A stretch of DNA of 64,000 nt from the NCBI RefSeq assembly GCF_016811915.1, contig NZ_CP069127.1, positions 5,094,501 through 5,158,500 of the forward strand. Direction: 5' to 3'. This stretch comes from Brevibacillus choshinensis. GTDB taxonomy: Bacteria > Bacillota > Bacilli > Brevibacillales > Brevibacillaceae. The translations under genes and the position numbers were made by a program. The notes beneath the pieces are model-generated. The model ran no database searches. It worked only from the letters and a program-made list of their open reading frames with translations, and was not told the DNA's origin. Shown here one piece after another: positions 32,977 through 41,915 of the stretch. The stretch's first letter is position 1, and each line of letters opens with the position of its first letter.

Positions 32977-34224
32977 ATGAACACGAACGTCACACCTGCT
33001 GCAAACGGCAAACACAAATACCTGATTCTGGGGCTGCTCTGTCTGGGATGGATTATCAACTACTTCGACAAAGTAGCCATCAACGTCGCCGTCATTCCCA
33101 TCTCTCAAGAGTTTGGACTTTCCGAAACACAGGTCGGGCTCATACTCAGCAGCTTTTTCCTCAGCTATGCCATCATGCAGCCAATCGGGGGAAGCCTGGC
33201 TGACAAGTTCGGCTCACGCAAAGTCATCCTTTTTTCCGTCATCGGCTGGTCGCTGTTTACCATCCTTACCGGTGCCGCTTGGTCGTTCCTCTCCCTGATC
33301 ATCATTCGCTTCTTGTTCGGGATCGGAGAAGGCAGCTATCCTTCCGCGAGCTCTGTAGCCGTGGCAGAAAGCTTTCCACAGCATGAGCGTGCCAGGGCCA
33401 AATCCATCCTTACTTCCGCTACGACGATCGGGGCCGTTCTCGCCACACTGGTCGCGGCCAGCTTGTCCAAGCATTTTGGCTGGCAAGCCATGTTTATCGT
33501 ACTCGGGGTGCTCGGATTGTTTCTGGCCCTGCTTTACGCCAAGTTTTTGCATCCGGCCGGTGCCCAGGCAGCAAAGGCGAAAAACACGGTGGATAAGCTC
33601 CCGCTGAAAGAACTGCTGAAGATCTCCATGCTATGGAAGCTGATGGCCATCTATTTCGGCATTTCAATGGTGAACTGGGGCATGATGTCTTGGATGCCTT
33701 CGTACATGGTCAAAGTACGACACCTCGACATGGTTTCCATGGGGGCCCTTGCTTCCATCCCTGCGATTTTGTCTTTCTTTACGGTTCTGGGTACGGGTTG
33801 GATGCTGGACAAAAAAATGGTCGGACGGGAGAAATATTTGATTTCTGTCGGTTCTCTCATTGGCATCCTATCGCTTTATCTGTTGTCAAAAGCTCCTTCC
33901 GTTGCACTGGTCGTCACCTATCAAGCTTTCGCAAGCATTGGCCTTGGAGCAGCGGTCACTACCACGCTGACCATGCCGCTCAAGTACATATCTCCTTCAT
34001 CGGTTGGCGCGGCTTCCGGTCTCATTTATCTAGGCGGACAAATTGCCGGGGTCATCGCGCCGACCGCCATGGGCTTTATGATTCAACAGTTCAACGGCTC
34101 CTATGATGCAGCTTTCTGGTTGTTGATCATCGCGACAGCGATTCCACTCTTTGTTGGGATCACACTGCGAACAGGCGCTTTGAACAGGCAAGAACCACCA
34201 CAGGCTGCGGCATCCAGCAGCTGA
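32977..34224 (+). CDS. MFS transporter (anion:cation symporter-like)
   Basis: A 415-residue, 12-helix major facilitator. The start ATG at 32977 follows AAGGGGG. NYFDKVAINVAVIPISQEFGL and the loop 2-3 motif GGSLADKFGSRKVI are those of the ACS family (sugar acids, aromatic and dicarboxylic acids); RARAKSILTSATTIGAVLA is typical of helix 4-5. It precedes an AbgB-like amidohydrolase by 56 bp, so it probably imports that enzyme's N-acyl amino acid substrate. AbgT is the usual partner of AbgB in E. coli; an MFS partner is a different solution. Confidence 0.88.
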   Translation: MNTNVTPAANGKHKYLILGLLCLGWIINYFDKVAINVAVIPISQEFGLSETQVGLILSSFFLSYAIMQPIGGSLADKFGSRKVILFSVIGWSLFTILTGAAWSFLSLIIIRFLFGIGEGSYPSASSVAVAESFPQHERARAKSILTSATTIGAVLATLVAASLSKHFGWQAMFIVLGVLGLFLALLYAKFLHPAGAQAAKAKNTVDKLPLKELLKISMLWKLMAIYFGISMVNWGMMSWMPSYMVKVRHLDMVSMGALASIPAILSFFTVLGTGWMLDKKMVGREKYLISVGSLIGILSLYLLSKAPSVALVVTYQAFASIGLGAAVTTTLTMPLKYISPSSVGAASGLIYLGGQIAGVIAPTAMGFMIQQFNGSYDAAFWLLIIATAIPLFVGITLRTGALNRQEPPQAAASSS

Positions 34225-34280
34225 TCTTGGCTGGAGATTCGCAACGCAAGCAAACTATCTGAAACAGCGAGGTGTTTACC

Positions 34281-35723
34281 ATGGTTAATCGCAACAGAAT
34301 TGCAGAAATCATCGAACAAAAAAGAGAGCTCCTGACACATGTGAGCGATCGTATCTGGGACTTTGCCGAAACACGCTTTGAGGAGTTTCGCTCCGCCGAA
34401 CTGCTCTGCCAAATACTCGAACAGGAAGGCTTTGCGGTCGAGAAGGATCTCGCGGGTATCCCGACAGCCTTTGTCGGAAGCTACGGCAGCGGCGGACCCG
34501 TCGTCGCGATCCTAGGAGAATTCGACGCCCTCTCCGGTCTGAGCCAAGAGCGCGGCAATCCCGTTCATCAGCCCATTCAAGCGGGTGGCAACGGCCACGG
34601 CTGCGGGCACAACCTGCTGGGGACTGGATCTTTGGCGGCAGCTATTGCCATTCGCCATTATATGGAGGAAAACCAGATTTCAGGCACTGTCCGCTACTAC
34701 GGCTGCCCTGCTGAAGAAGGCGGCTCAGGAAAGGCCTATATGGCTCGAGAGGGTCTTTTCGACGACGTGGACTTCGCGATCTGCTGGCACCCGCAAAACT
34801 TCAATGCCATCATGTCGATCAGCAGCCTCGCGAATTATCAGGTGTACTTCAAGTTCAAAGGGAAAGCGGCCCATGCGGCTGCGGCTCCTCATCTCGGACG
34901 CAGTGCGCTGGATGCCGTCGAGCTCATGAATGTCGGCGTCAACTACTTGCGTGAGCACGTCATACCGGAAGCGCGCATGCACTATGCCATAACCAATACA
35001 GGCGGGTTCTCGCCAAATGTCGTGCAGGCAGAAGCGGATGTCCTGTATCTGATCCGCGCTCCGAAAACGCAGCAGGTAGAAGAGATCTATCAACGCGTCT
35101 GCAAAATCGCGCAAGGCGCTGCCATGATGACCGAAACCGAAGTCGAGATCATTTTCGATAAGGCCTGCTCCAACCTCATCCCGAACCAAGCATTGGAACG
35201 CGTCATGTACGAAAACTTCCGCGAGCTCGGTGTCCCCGTGTTCGATGACGCGGAAAAAGAGTTTGCTCGCCAGATTCGTACGACGATCCCGGATGCGGAC
35301 AAAAACAGTGAGCTGCAAATGCTCGCCAAGCTAAAAGGCGCGGGTGCGGGAGAGCTCCTGAAGCAGCTCGAAAAACAAGAGCTGTCGGACTTCCTCCTGC
35401 CTCACATGCAAACCCCTCGTCTGATGTCTGGCTCCACCGATGTCGGGGATGTGAGCTGGATCACACCGACGGTTCAATGCTCGACGACGTGCTTTGCGAT
35501 GGGCACGCAGCTGCACTCCTGGCAGGCCGTCTCCCAGGGTGGAATGTCGATCGGCCAGAAAGGCATGCTCCACGCCGGCAAAGTCATGGCTGCGACCGCC
35601 ATCGATGCCCTGCTGCGTCCTGACGTGATCGAAGAAGCCAAAGCAGAGCTGAGAGAGCGATTGGATGGACAATCCTACGTCTGCCCGATCCCGGCTGAGA
35701 TCAAGCCGGCAGCTCGTCGATAG
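34281..35723 (+). CDS. M20 amidohydrolase, AbgB-like (aminobenzoyl-glutamate hydrolase family)
   Basis: A 480-residue cytosolic metallo-amidohydrolase. Metal ligands and catalytic residues of M20D enzymes are visible: GEFDALSGL, GHGCGHNLLGTGSL, the Glu pair in GCPAEEGGSGKAYMARE, ICWHPQN and a late STDVGDVSW/TTCFAMGTQLHSWQ block. These and the length match AbgB. GAGGTGTTTACC precedes the ATG at 34281. Likely substrates are N-aroyl or N-acyl amino acids brought in by the upstream MFS protein. The cassette is probably controlled by the divergent regulator. Confidence 0.88.
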   Translation: MVNRNRIAEIIEQKRELLTHVSDRIWDFAETRFEEFRSAELLCQILEQEGFAVEKDLAGIPTAFVGSYGSGGPVVAILGEFDALSGLSQERGNPVHQPIQAGGNGHGCGHNLLGTGSLAAAIAIRHYMEENQISGTVRYYGCPAEEGGSGKAYMAREGLFDDVDFAICWHPQNFNAIMSISSLANYQVYFKFKGKAAHAAAAPHLGRSALDAVELMNVGVNYLREHVIPEARMHYAITNTGGFSPNVVQAEADVLYLIRAPKTQQVEEIYQRVCKIAQGAAMMTETEVEIIFDKACSNLIPNQALERVMYENFRELGVPVFDDAEKEFARQIRTTIPDADKNSELQMLAKLKGAGAGELLKQLEKQELSDFLLPHMQTPRLMSGSTDVGDVSWITPTVQCSTTCFAMGTQLHSWQAVSQGGMSIGQKGMLHAGKVMAATAIDALLRPDVIEEAKAELRERLDGQSYVCPIPAEIKPAARR

Positions 35724-35733
35724 ACTCTAACAC

Positions 35734-35766
35734 ATGAAAGGGCCGCCACTCTGGCAGCCCTTTCAT
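35734..35766. terminator. Bidirectional terminator
   Basis: ATGAAAGGGC/GCCCTTTCAT stem between the amidohydrolase and the convergent aminotransferase. Confidence 0.75.
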
Positions 35767-35780
35767 CGTAATGATCGCGA

Positions 35781-36980
35781 TCACCGTCCATTCACACTGC
35801 TTGCCACTACTTTGTCGATGGCTGTCATCAAGCGGGCCATCCCCGCTTCTATCACTTCAGGCGCTGCATGCGTATAGTTGAGCCGCAGTGTATTTCGCTC
35901 GGGCTGACCTACAAAGAACGAAGCGCCAGGCACAAAGGCTACCCCCTCTTGCAATGCCGCTTCCAACAGCTCAGATGCATCGATGGTTCCTTTCATGGAC
36001 ACCCAAAGGAACATGCCGCCTTGTGGCTCTGCCCATTCGAAAAGATTCTGCCCCTCCCTGGACAAATGTCTCTGCATCACTTGCAGGCGATGCTTGTATT
36101 GCTCCCTGAGTCTTTCCACATGCTGGCGAATGGGGAAATCCTGCAGGAAATAGTACAGGGCACGCTGATCGATCGAACTGGTATGGAGGTCCGTTGATTG
36201 CTTTGATAATGCGCTCATACGGATGACCTCCTTTGGCCCCGTCAACCAACCGATGCGAACGCCGGGAGCGACTGTTTTGGAAAAGGTGCTGGTGTAGATC
36301 ACATGGGCACCGTCTGCTTCCATCCCCGCCAGCGGAACAGGCTGCTCGTCTGTAAATCGCAGATCGGAGTACGGGTCGTCCTCTACGACGATGACGTTGT
36401 GCTTCGCCGCCAGCTGTAGCAGTGCCTCCCGTCTTTCCTTGCTCCATACCTTGCCCTCTGGGTTGGAGAAGGTTGGAACGACGTAAATGAACTTGGGAGA
36501 ATGGGTAATGATCTTTTCCTCCAGATCCTCAGGAATCATCCCGTGATGATCACTTTGGACTGCAATCATATTGGCTTCATATAACTGGAATGCCTGCAGC
36601 GCCGCCAAATAAGACGGGTTTTCTACCAGCACCGTGTCACCAGCAGAGAGAAACACCTTTGCGAGCAAGTCAATGGCCTGCTGCGATCCTGTCGTCACCA
36701 AAATATTTTCCAGCGACGCTGGGATGGCTCTCTCCCTCAGCCTTTCTTGAATGAGCGTTCGCAGCTCGACGTCCCCCTCTGTCGGCCCGTATTGAAGATA
36801 TTTCCCCCCGGAACGAAAGACCTTCTGATAAGCCAGCTCCAATTCCTGTACGGGAAACAAAGCTTCATCAGGTAGCCCCCCGGCAAAGGAGATGATGTTC
36901 CCCGATTGAATGACTTTGAGCAAATCTCGTACGGCTGATGAGGTGATGCCAGACACACGCTTCGTAAATGGATATTGCAT
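35781..36980 (-). CDS. PLP-dependent class I aminotransferase (2-aminoadipate/LysN type)
   Basis: A 399-residue fold-type I aminotransferase. The PLP lysine is in TSTFSKTVAPGVRIGW near residue 234; NILVTTGSQQAIDLL, PSYLAAL, PTFSNPEGKVW and VVEDDPYSDLRF are the expected cofactor and substrate contacts. FAGGLPDEALFP at the N-terminus groups it with 2-aminoadipate/LysN-like multi-substrate enzymes. AAGGAGTGG precedes the ATG at 36978-36980. It is divergent from a MocR-type regulator whose direct-repeat operator lies over this gene's promoter region, so its expression is probably controlled by that protein. Confidence 0.9.
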   Translation of the reverse strand: MQYPFTKRVSGITSSAVRDLLKVIQSGNIISFAGGLPDEALFPVQELELAYQKVFRSGGKYLQYGPTEGDVELRTLIQERLRERAIPASLENILVTTGSQQAIDLLAKVFLSAGDTVLVENPSYLAALQAFQLYEANMIAVQSDHHGMIPEDLEEKIITHSPKFIYVVPTFSNPEGKVWSKERREALLQLAAKHNVIVVEDDPYSDLRFTDEQPVPLAGMEADGAHVIYTSTFSKTVAPGVRIGWLTGPKEVIRMSALSKQSTDLHTSSIDQRALYYFLQDFPIRQHVERLREQYKHRLQVMQRHLSREGQNLFEWAEPQGGMFLWVSMKGTIDASELLEAALQEGVAFVPGASFFVGQPERNTLRLNYTHAAPEVIEAGMARLMTAIDKVVASSVNGR

Positions 36981-37035
36981 GAAATCCACTCCTTGCCCTA
37001 CTCGTATTTGTAGAGTAAGCATACGAAGCGGTCAG

Positions 37036-37070
37036 TATAACAGTAAACGTCCCGTTATAACAGTTTTCGT
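37036..37070. promoter_or_regulatory. Direct-repeat operator for the MocR regulator
   Basis: Two 15-bp direct repeats, TATAACAGTnnnCGT, at 37036-37050 and 37056-37070, exactly 20 bp (two helical turns) apart in the divergent gap. MocR proteins such as GabR and PdxR bind direct repeats as dimers, so this is the likely site for the regulator encoded next door. Confidence 0.7.
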
Positions 37071-37169
37071 AAAATTTAAAAAATAGTACCCTTTCGCATC
37101 TCCTTGCGTTACACTACATGTAATTATTTCAAGCTAAGAGAGCCATTCGGACAAACAAGGAGGATTGTG

Positions 37170-38669
37170 ATGCATATCGATTTAAACAGACACTCCGGCA
37201 TAACACTCACAGAACAGATCAGAACAGCAGTGGCAGATCGTATCCAATCCGGCCTGCTTCAGGAAGGGGAGAAGCTCCCCTCTGTACGAAATCTTTCCAA
37301 GCTTTTGGATGTGAGCTTAATGACCGTCTTTCACGCTTATGAACTGTTGGAGCAGGAAGGACTAATCGACCGGATACAGGGAAAGGGCTCTTTTATTCTT
37401 GGAAAATCTACGAGATTCAAGAATCGGCCGAATCAAAAGGAAGCGGAAAAACCGTCCATGGACTGGCAGAACACCGTAGCTGACTATTTGCCCCGCGCCC
37501 AATATTGGCGAATGATGCAGAGTCCGCTAGTAGATGTCGCGAAACTATCCATGGCCGCACTCCATTCATCTCTAATCCCTACCGAATGGATTACCAAGCA
37601 GTTTTTTCTGCATGCGCAGCTGGACCACTCGCTCTTGACCGAATATGGTCCCGTCCAAGGAGACAGCAAGCTGCGCGATGCCGTACTTCCTTACTTTCGT
37701 GAAAAGAACATCGTCGCTGGACCAAATGAAATCATGATTCTCAATGGATCCCAGCAAGGCATCGATCTCGTTGCCTCCACCTTTGTGGGACCTGGTGATG
37801 TGGTTGTCCTCGAGGAGCCAGCCTATCCATGCACGATCGACGTACTGCGAAGGCGTGGCGCCACCATTTTTACCATCCCAATCGACGAAGAAGGCATGCA
37901 GGTAGATCATTTGGCTGCCTTATGCGATACCCGCCCACCCAAACTGATCTACACCAATCCGACGTTTCAGAATCCTACCGGCACAGTGATGAGCGCCAGG
38001 CGTCGAGCGCAATTGCTGGAGCTTGCCCAGAGCTACAACGCGATCATTCTCGAGGATGATGCGACCAGTGATCTTTATTTTGGCTCAGCTCCCCCTCCCC
38101 CTGCCATCAAAAGCATGGATCGTCACGGGCATGTCATCTATCTGAAAGGCATTAGCAAATTCATTTCCCCCGGCTGCCGCATAGGGTTCTTGATAGCAGA
38201 CGGAACGTTCATGACACGCCTCGTCAGCTCCAAGGGGATTAGCGACCTCGGATCGCCGCTGATCACGCAGAAAGCCATTCTTCCCTTCTTTACGTCGAAT
38301 CAGCTGCAAAAGCATCTTCCTGTTTTACGAGAAAAACTGAAGGAACGGCGAAACTTGGTTCTGCAGATTTTGAATCGAATGGCTCCGAAAGGCGTGCGCT
38401 GGACCAAGCCTGACGGCGGGTTAAATATTTGGATGACGCTGCCTCATGCCATGAATGCGGATGATCTTCACACCTTTGCCTTACAGGAAGGGATCTCCTT
38501 TTTGCCCGGCCATGTCTGTTTCCCAGCGCAGCAGCAGTACCACCATCTTCGCCTTTCCTTTTCCTACCTGGATATTCATACGCTCGAGAGCTCGCTGATC
38601 ACGCTTTGTCGTTTGCTGCAAGGCTTCACTCAATCAGACCGCCATTCCGAGCGCATCATGCATATCTGA
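37170..38669 (+). CDS. MocR/PdxR-family regulator (GntR helix-turn-helix fused to aminotransferase domain)
   Basis: A 499-residue regulator: GntR winged helix at about 10-78 (TEQIRTAVADRIQSG, EKLPSVRNLSKLLDVSLMTV) joined by a linker to a class-I aminotransferase-like domain from about 110. The PLP lysine is kept in YLKGISKFISPGCRIGFL; NGSQQGIDLVAS and NPTFQNPTGTVMS are intact, so PLP probably acts as effector or sensor cofactor. Start ATG at 37170 follows AAGGAGG. It is divergent from a true aminotransferase and is expected to control that gene and itself. Confidence 0.9.
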   Translation: MHIDLNRHSGITLTEQIRTAVADRIQSGLLQEGEKLPSVRNLSKLLDVSLMTVFHAYELLEQEGLIDRIQGKGSFILGKSTRFKNRPNQKEAEKPSMDWQNTVADYLPRAQYWRMMQSPLVDVAKLSMAALHSSLIPTEWITKQFFLHAQLDHSLLTEYGPVQGDSKLRDAVLPYFREKNIVAGPNEIMILNGSQQGIDLVASTFVGPGDVVVLEEPAYPCTIDVLRRRGATIFTIPIDEEGMQVDHLAALCDTRPPKLIYTNPTFQNPTGTVMSARRRAQLLELAQSYNAIILEDDATSDLYFGSAPPPPAIKSMDRHGHVIYLKGISKFISPGCRIGFLIADGTFMTRLVSSKGISDLGSPLITQKAILPFFTSNQLQKHLPVLREKLKERRNLVLQILNRMAPKGVRWTKPDGGLNIWMTLPHAMNADDLHTFALQEGISFLPGHVCFPAQQQYHHLRLSFSYLDIHTLESSLITLCRLLQGFTQSDRHSERIMHI

Positions 38670-38673
38670 TGGA

Positions 38674-39090
38674 TCAAAAACAAAAGCGCAGATGCATGCT
38701 CTGCGCTTTTGGATATGTCCGTTGACTGCTTAGGCTGTCCTCTGCGCCACGCATCTCTTCCCGCTCATAATTCCCTGGTACAAAGTAGATTCCTCGTTTC
38801 GCTCTCACCCTTGCGATTTCATCCATCACATAAGCCAGCTGACCGCTGTTTTGCGCCAAATCTCCGGTCACAAAAACCATGTCCGGCCTCCAGCGGTTCA
38901 GGAGGCGATGCAAGGAACCGTTTAGAAAACGGATGCGCCCATGCAGATCCGTGATGTGGATCAAGGTCAGCGAAGGCAGGTCTTTCACCGTCAAATGCAC
39001 CCGTGTGGTCTGCGCATACAGCGTTTGAACGACTACATAGATCGCTCCTGCCGCCAAGGACAAGAGGATGGCGAGATAGGAACCACACAT
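38674..39090 (-). pseudogene. Truncated membrane-anchored metallophosphoesterase
   Basis: About 138 codons with one N-terminal membrane helix and the first half of a calcineurin-like phosphoesterase: DLHG (of D-x-H), GDLAQN and GNYERE (for GNHE, with Tyr for His). The C-terminal metal ligands (the late H and GHxH motifs) are absent. After EREE the frame reads into unrelated sequence, and its last dozen codons are the hairpin of the neighbouring gene's terminator. Full relatives run to about 270-300 residues. Start is uncertain; ATG at 39088-39090 has GGGAGAG 13 bases upstream. I read it as a 3'-deleted remnant. Confidence 0.7.
38682..38710 (+). terminator. Terminator of the MocR gene, overlapping the phosphoesterase remnant
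   Basis: AAAAGCGCAG/CTGCGCTTTT stem directly after the MocR stop codon; it is read through as codons by the truncated gene on the other strand. Confidence 0.8.
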
Positions 39091-39146
39091 TTTTTGGAAA
39101 CACTCTCCCTTCAATTTGCGTCCTATGAATGATGGGAGTGATACTC

Positions 39147-39734
39147 ATGCTGATACGTTCCAAATATCCATACCTCGTCCTATTCGTGTTTTCCTTGCTC
39201 TGGACCTCTTTTTTCTCCGCTTCTCCTGCCCAAGCCTGCAGCTGTGCCTCTCCTCCCGATCCCTTGACTGCCCGCGACCGCTCCAACGCTGTGTTTACAG
39301 GCACGGTACTTGCCGTCAACGAAGTGACCGACTGGAGCGAATTTATGCCCTTTACGAAGCCCATTCACAAGCAGGTCGAGGTCATTTTGGAAGTTCAATC
39401 GATCTGGAAAGGGATCACCGCCTCTCAGGTCCGAGTCATTACGGAGTCGGACAGTGCCAGCTGCGGAATTGATTTTCAGCCTGGGAGAAGCTATCTTGTC
39501 TACGCTACCTTCCATGAGGGCAGCGAGCTGTACACGCATCTGTGCACCCGAACAGCTGAGGTGGCAAACGCAGGGGAAGATCTGCACGCTCTGGGGCAAG
39601 GCACCCCTCCAGGCGAAAAGACTGATCTCCTTTCGCGCCAGCTGCTGGTTTCGTACGGTTTACCTGCTGCAATCGCAGTCGTCGCGCTGGCGGCAATTAT
39701 CTTTATGTACCGCAAAAAGCGAGGACTCTCCTAA
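39147..39734 (+). CDS. Surface-anchored TIMP/NTR-like protein
   Basis: A 195-residue exported protein. Signal peptide to about residue 28, then mature QACSCASPPDPLTARDRSN, where the CxC next to the cleavage site recalls the TIMP/netrin (NTR) fold in which an N-terminal Cys starts the mature chain. Later Cys occur in SASCGIDFQPGRSYLVYA and LYTHLCTRTAEVANA, all matching bacterial TIMP-like proteins. A C-terminal hydrophobic helix and KKR tail anchor it in the membrane with the domain outside. GGGAGTGA lies before the ATG at 39147. Vertebrate TIMPs inhibit metalloproteases; that bacterial relatives do so is unproven. Confidence 0.75.
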   Translation: MLIRSKYPYLVLFVFSLLWTSFFSASPAQACSCASPPDPLTARDRSNAVFTGTVLAVNEVTDWSEFMPFTKPIHKQVEVILEVQSIWKGITASQVRVITESDSASCGIDFQPGRSYLVYATFHEGSELYTHLCTRTAEVANAGEDLHALGQGTPPGEKTDLLSRQLLVSYGLPAAIAVVALAAIIFMYRKKRGLS

Positions 39735-39752
39735 AACGAGTCCTCGCTTTTT
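39714..39752. terminator. Bidirectional terminator
   Basis: AAAAAGCGAGGACT/AGTCCTCGCTTTTT overlapping the stop codon of the surface protein gene and facing the DUF4173 gene. Confidence 0.85.
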
Positions 39753-39754
39753 GC

Positions 39755-41242
39755 TCACTCCAGGTAGCTCTTCGCTACGTGCTTGGCTAGATGAAAAGAC
39801 TGCCAGCCTCGGTCCTCTTTCAACTCCTCCGCCCTCTCCTGCAGCAGGTACTTTATTTTGTCCGCCACTGCTGGATCTTCCTTCAACGTCATGATGACCG
39901 GAATCGCGTCTAGGGACAGGCTCGTCAAATACGCCACGTCGATTCTTCCCGTCTCCTCGTAGCGCTGTATGTTCTTCTTCGCGATCACCGCATCGACATT
40001 GATGTAATTGAGCAATACATACGCTGCGATCCCCGCCACGCCGTATACCTTCAGCAGGGAAAAGTTGTTTCGCCAGATTTTCAAGAAGGCGATCACAAAC
40101 AGGATGAACAAAAAGATCATGAAAGCGTGAGCCAACAACCTCGTGTGGGTATATCCGTAGGCTTCCTCATACAAGGACAGGCGGTAATAGGCGGAAACCA
40201 GCATAAAGCTCGTACAGACCGTCAACAGGCTGAGCAAGGCTTGGACGATTTTGTAGATAACCCGCTGCGCCCTCGAAACGAGGTGCATGAAGCTCACCAG
40301 CAGGATAAAGTTGATGATGGTCACCGTGACCAGCTCGTTAAACCCTTTTTTCGCGTATTCCGCATACGTCATATTGTCCGGCAAGACAGCTTCGGCGCCA
40401 CCGAACAAATACGAGATCTGGATGACGGTAAAGGCGACATACACCACATTGATGATTGTCAGGATCGTCACCAAAATGATGCCATCCCAGGCTATCTTCT
40501 TCTCCTCCGGTTGATCTTGCAAAGGGAGCGCTGCCGTCTGCAGTCTCGGTCCCAAAATGGCGTACAGGTAGCCAAAGGTCAAAAGCGCGGCGAAGCCGAT
40601 CAGAAACAAGCGGAAGATCGCCTCTGCGGAGCCCCAGTCAAACACCCTGCGCGGAATCTCCGCAAGAAAATGCCCAAAAACACCATCCGCTTGGGAGAGC
40701 AGAGACAGCACCACTACCAGGAGCGGCACCGATATCCCCAGACCCGCCAGCACCTTCATCGCCACCCCGTACTTTGTCCGGTCCACCCGATTCTTGACCC
40801 ACTCCCGAAGCAAAACAAACGGGATGCTCGTGTATTTCACCGTGTAAATGAGCACCGTCTCGATCATCTCTCCAAAAAACCCGAAAGAAAACCAGCTCTT
40901 TTGGTGTCGTTTGGCAAGCAGCATCGTCTGCGCGACCAACAGAAACGGAACCATCATAAAGTTTATCCATTGAAAAAACGCATTGTCGTACAGAAAGAAG
41001 GTCAGCGCCAGCAAAAAGATCGGCACTGTCAGCGACCACGCGAAGGCTTGATCCCGCGAAAATGTCAGCTGGATGCGCTCTCTCGCTTGCCAAATGAACA
41101 AGAGGTACAACCCGATTACAAACAGTGGATAGGAGATGCCGAATTCTTTCCCGTAGAACAGATAATCAGCGATCACTCCCATCGCTACAGAACCAATCAA
41201 CATCCAATGAAAGCCGCTATGTCTTTGTGCCATTTCAGCCAC
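39755..41242 (-). CDS. DUF4173/DUF4153-family polytopic membrane protein
   Basis: A 495-residue membrane protein with about 11-13 hydrophobic helices. The N-terminal segment ADYLFYGKEFGISYPLFVIG is the hallmark of DUF4173. The last 90 residues are soluble and contain NYINVDAVIAKKNIQRYEET and a VAYLTSLSLDAIPVI stretch, also typical of the family. GTG start at 41240-41242 with AAGGAG 9 bases upstream. No enzymatic motif is apparent. It stands alone between two terminators. Confidence 0.85.
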   Translation of the reverse strand: MAEMAQRHSGFHWMLIGSVAMGVIADYLFYGKEFGISYPLFVIGLYLLFIWQARERIQLTFSRDQAFAWSLTVPIFLLALTFFLYDNAFFQWINFMMVPFLLVAQTMLLAKRHQKSWFSFGFFGEMIETVLIYTVKYTSIPFVLLREWVKNRVDRTKYGVAMKVLAGLGISVPLLVVVLSLLSQADGVFGHFLAEIPRRVFDWGSAEAIFRLFLIGFAALLTFGYLYAILGPRLQTAALPLQDQPEEKKIAWDGIILVTILTIINVVYVAFTVIQISYLFGGAEAVLPDNMTYAEYAKKGFNELVTVTIINFILLVSFMHLVSRAQRVIYKIVQALLSLLTVCTSFMLVSAYYRLSLYEEAYGYTHTRLLAHAFMIFLFILFVIAFLKIWRNNFSLLKVYGVAGIAAYVLLNYINVDAVIAKKNIQRYEETGRIDVAYLTSLSLDAIPVIMTLKEDPAVADKIKYLLQERAEELKEDRGWQSFHLAKHVAKSYLE

Positions 41243-41351
41243 AGGTTTCCACTCCTTGCCACGTAATCGCTATCCGGCCTCGATAGCCGTTGATTGTAAA
41301 TACGCGGAAGGAAAATCAAACGATACGGATAATAGGAAATCCCTGACAAAT

Positions 41352-41386
41352 AAAAAACCTCCATGGCTCATTTAGAGCCACGAAGG
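41352..41386 (-). terminator. Terminator of the HesB-type gene
   Basis: CCTTCGTGGCTC/GAGCCATGGAGG followed by TTTTTT on the minus strand. Confidence 0.88.
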
Positions 41387-41402
41387 TCTGCTTTCGAGAA
41401 GA

Positions 41403-41762
41403 TTAGTCGTCACACTTCTCTGCCTTACCCTCAGCCAGTGCCGTCTTGAAGGAAGACCCACAGCCGCAGGAAGCCACCGCGTTTGGATTCTCGATGGAGA
41501 AGCCTCCGCCCATCATGGATTCCTTGTAGTCAATCTCGGTACCATTAATGTATTGATAGCTGTCTTTGTCGACAACGATTTTGACACCATGCTGTTCGAA
41601 GACCTGGTCGCCTTCTTTCATATCCTGATCCCAGCCCATGCCGTAGGTGAAGCCACTGCAACCGCCTGGTCTTACCCCGACCCGCAGGAACAGATTGGGT
41701 TTATCTTCTGCTGCCAGCATTTCTTTTACCTTATGGCTGGCCTGCTCTGTCAATGTAATCAT
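41403..41762 (-). CDS. HesB/IscA-type Fe-S carrier (ErpA/YutM-like)
   Basis: A 119-residue A-type iron-sulfur carrier. The three conserved Cys are present: Cys35 in RPGGCSGFTYG and Cys99/Cys101 in SCGCGSSF. This matches YutM/ErpA of Bacillus in length. A textbook AAAGGAGGAAAG site precedes the ATG. The tail has an extra Cys (AEKCDD). It is monocistronic. Together with the NifU-like gene at 49761 it points to an Fe-S maturation neighbourhood supplying lipoyl synthase and MqnE. Confidence 0.92.
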   Translation of the reverse strand: MITLTEQASHKVKEMLAAEDKPNLFLRVGVRPGGCSGFTYGMGWDQDMKEGDQVFEQHGVKIVVDKDSYQYINGTEIDYKESMMGGGFSIENPNAVASCGCGSSFKTALAEGKAEKCDD

Positions 41763-41895
41763 GCTTCTTTCCTCCTTTACAGGCTACTTCTTGTTTCGTG
41801 CTTACCTCCAGTATACAAAACAACCACGCTCTCTCACAAGGTTCCCCTGCACTTCGGCGGCCCATTTAAGCGAAATCCTTCCAACAAAATAAGAA

Positions 41896-41915
41896 AAGAA
41901 GGGTCTCCCCTTCTT
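41896..41915 (-). terminator. Terminator of the Spo0E-like gene
   Basis: AAGAAGGGG/CCCTTCTT followed by TTCTTATTTTG on the minus strand; overlaps the stop codon. Confidence 0.7.

Noticed and set aside
37170-38669. Second catabolic aminotransferase
   Set aside because: The N-terminal GntR helix-turn-helix and spacing identify it as a MocR regulator although the aminotransferase lysine is kept.
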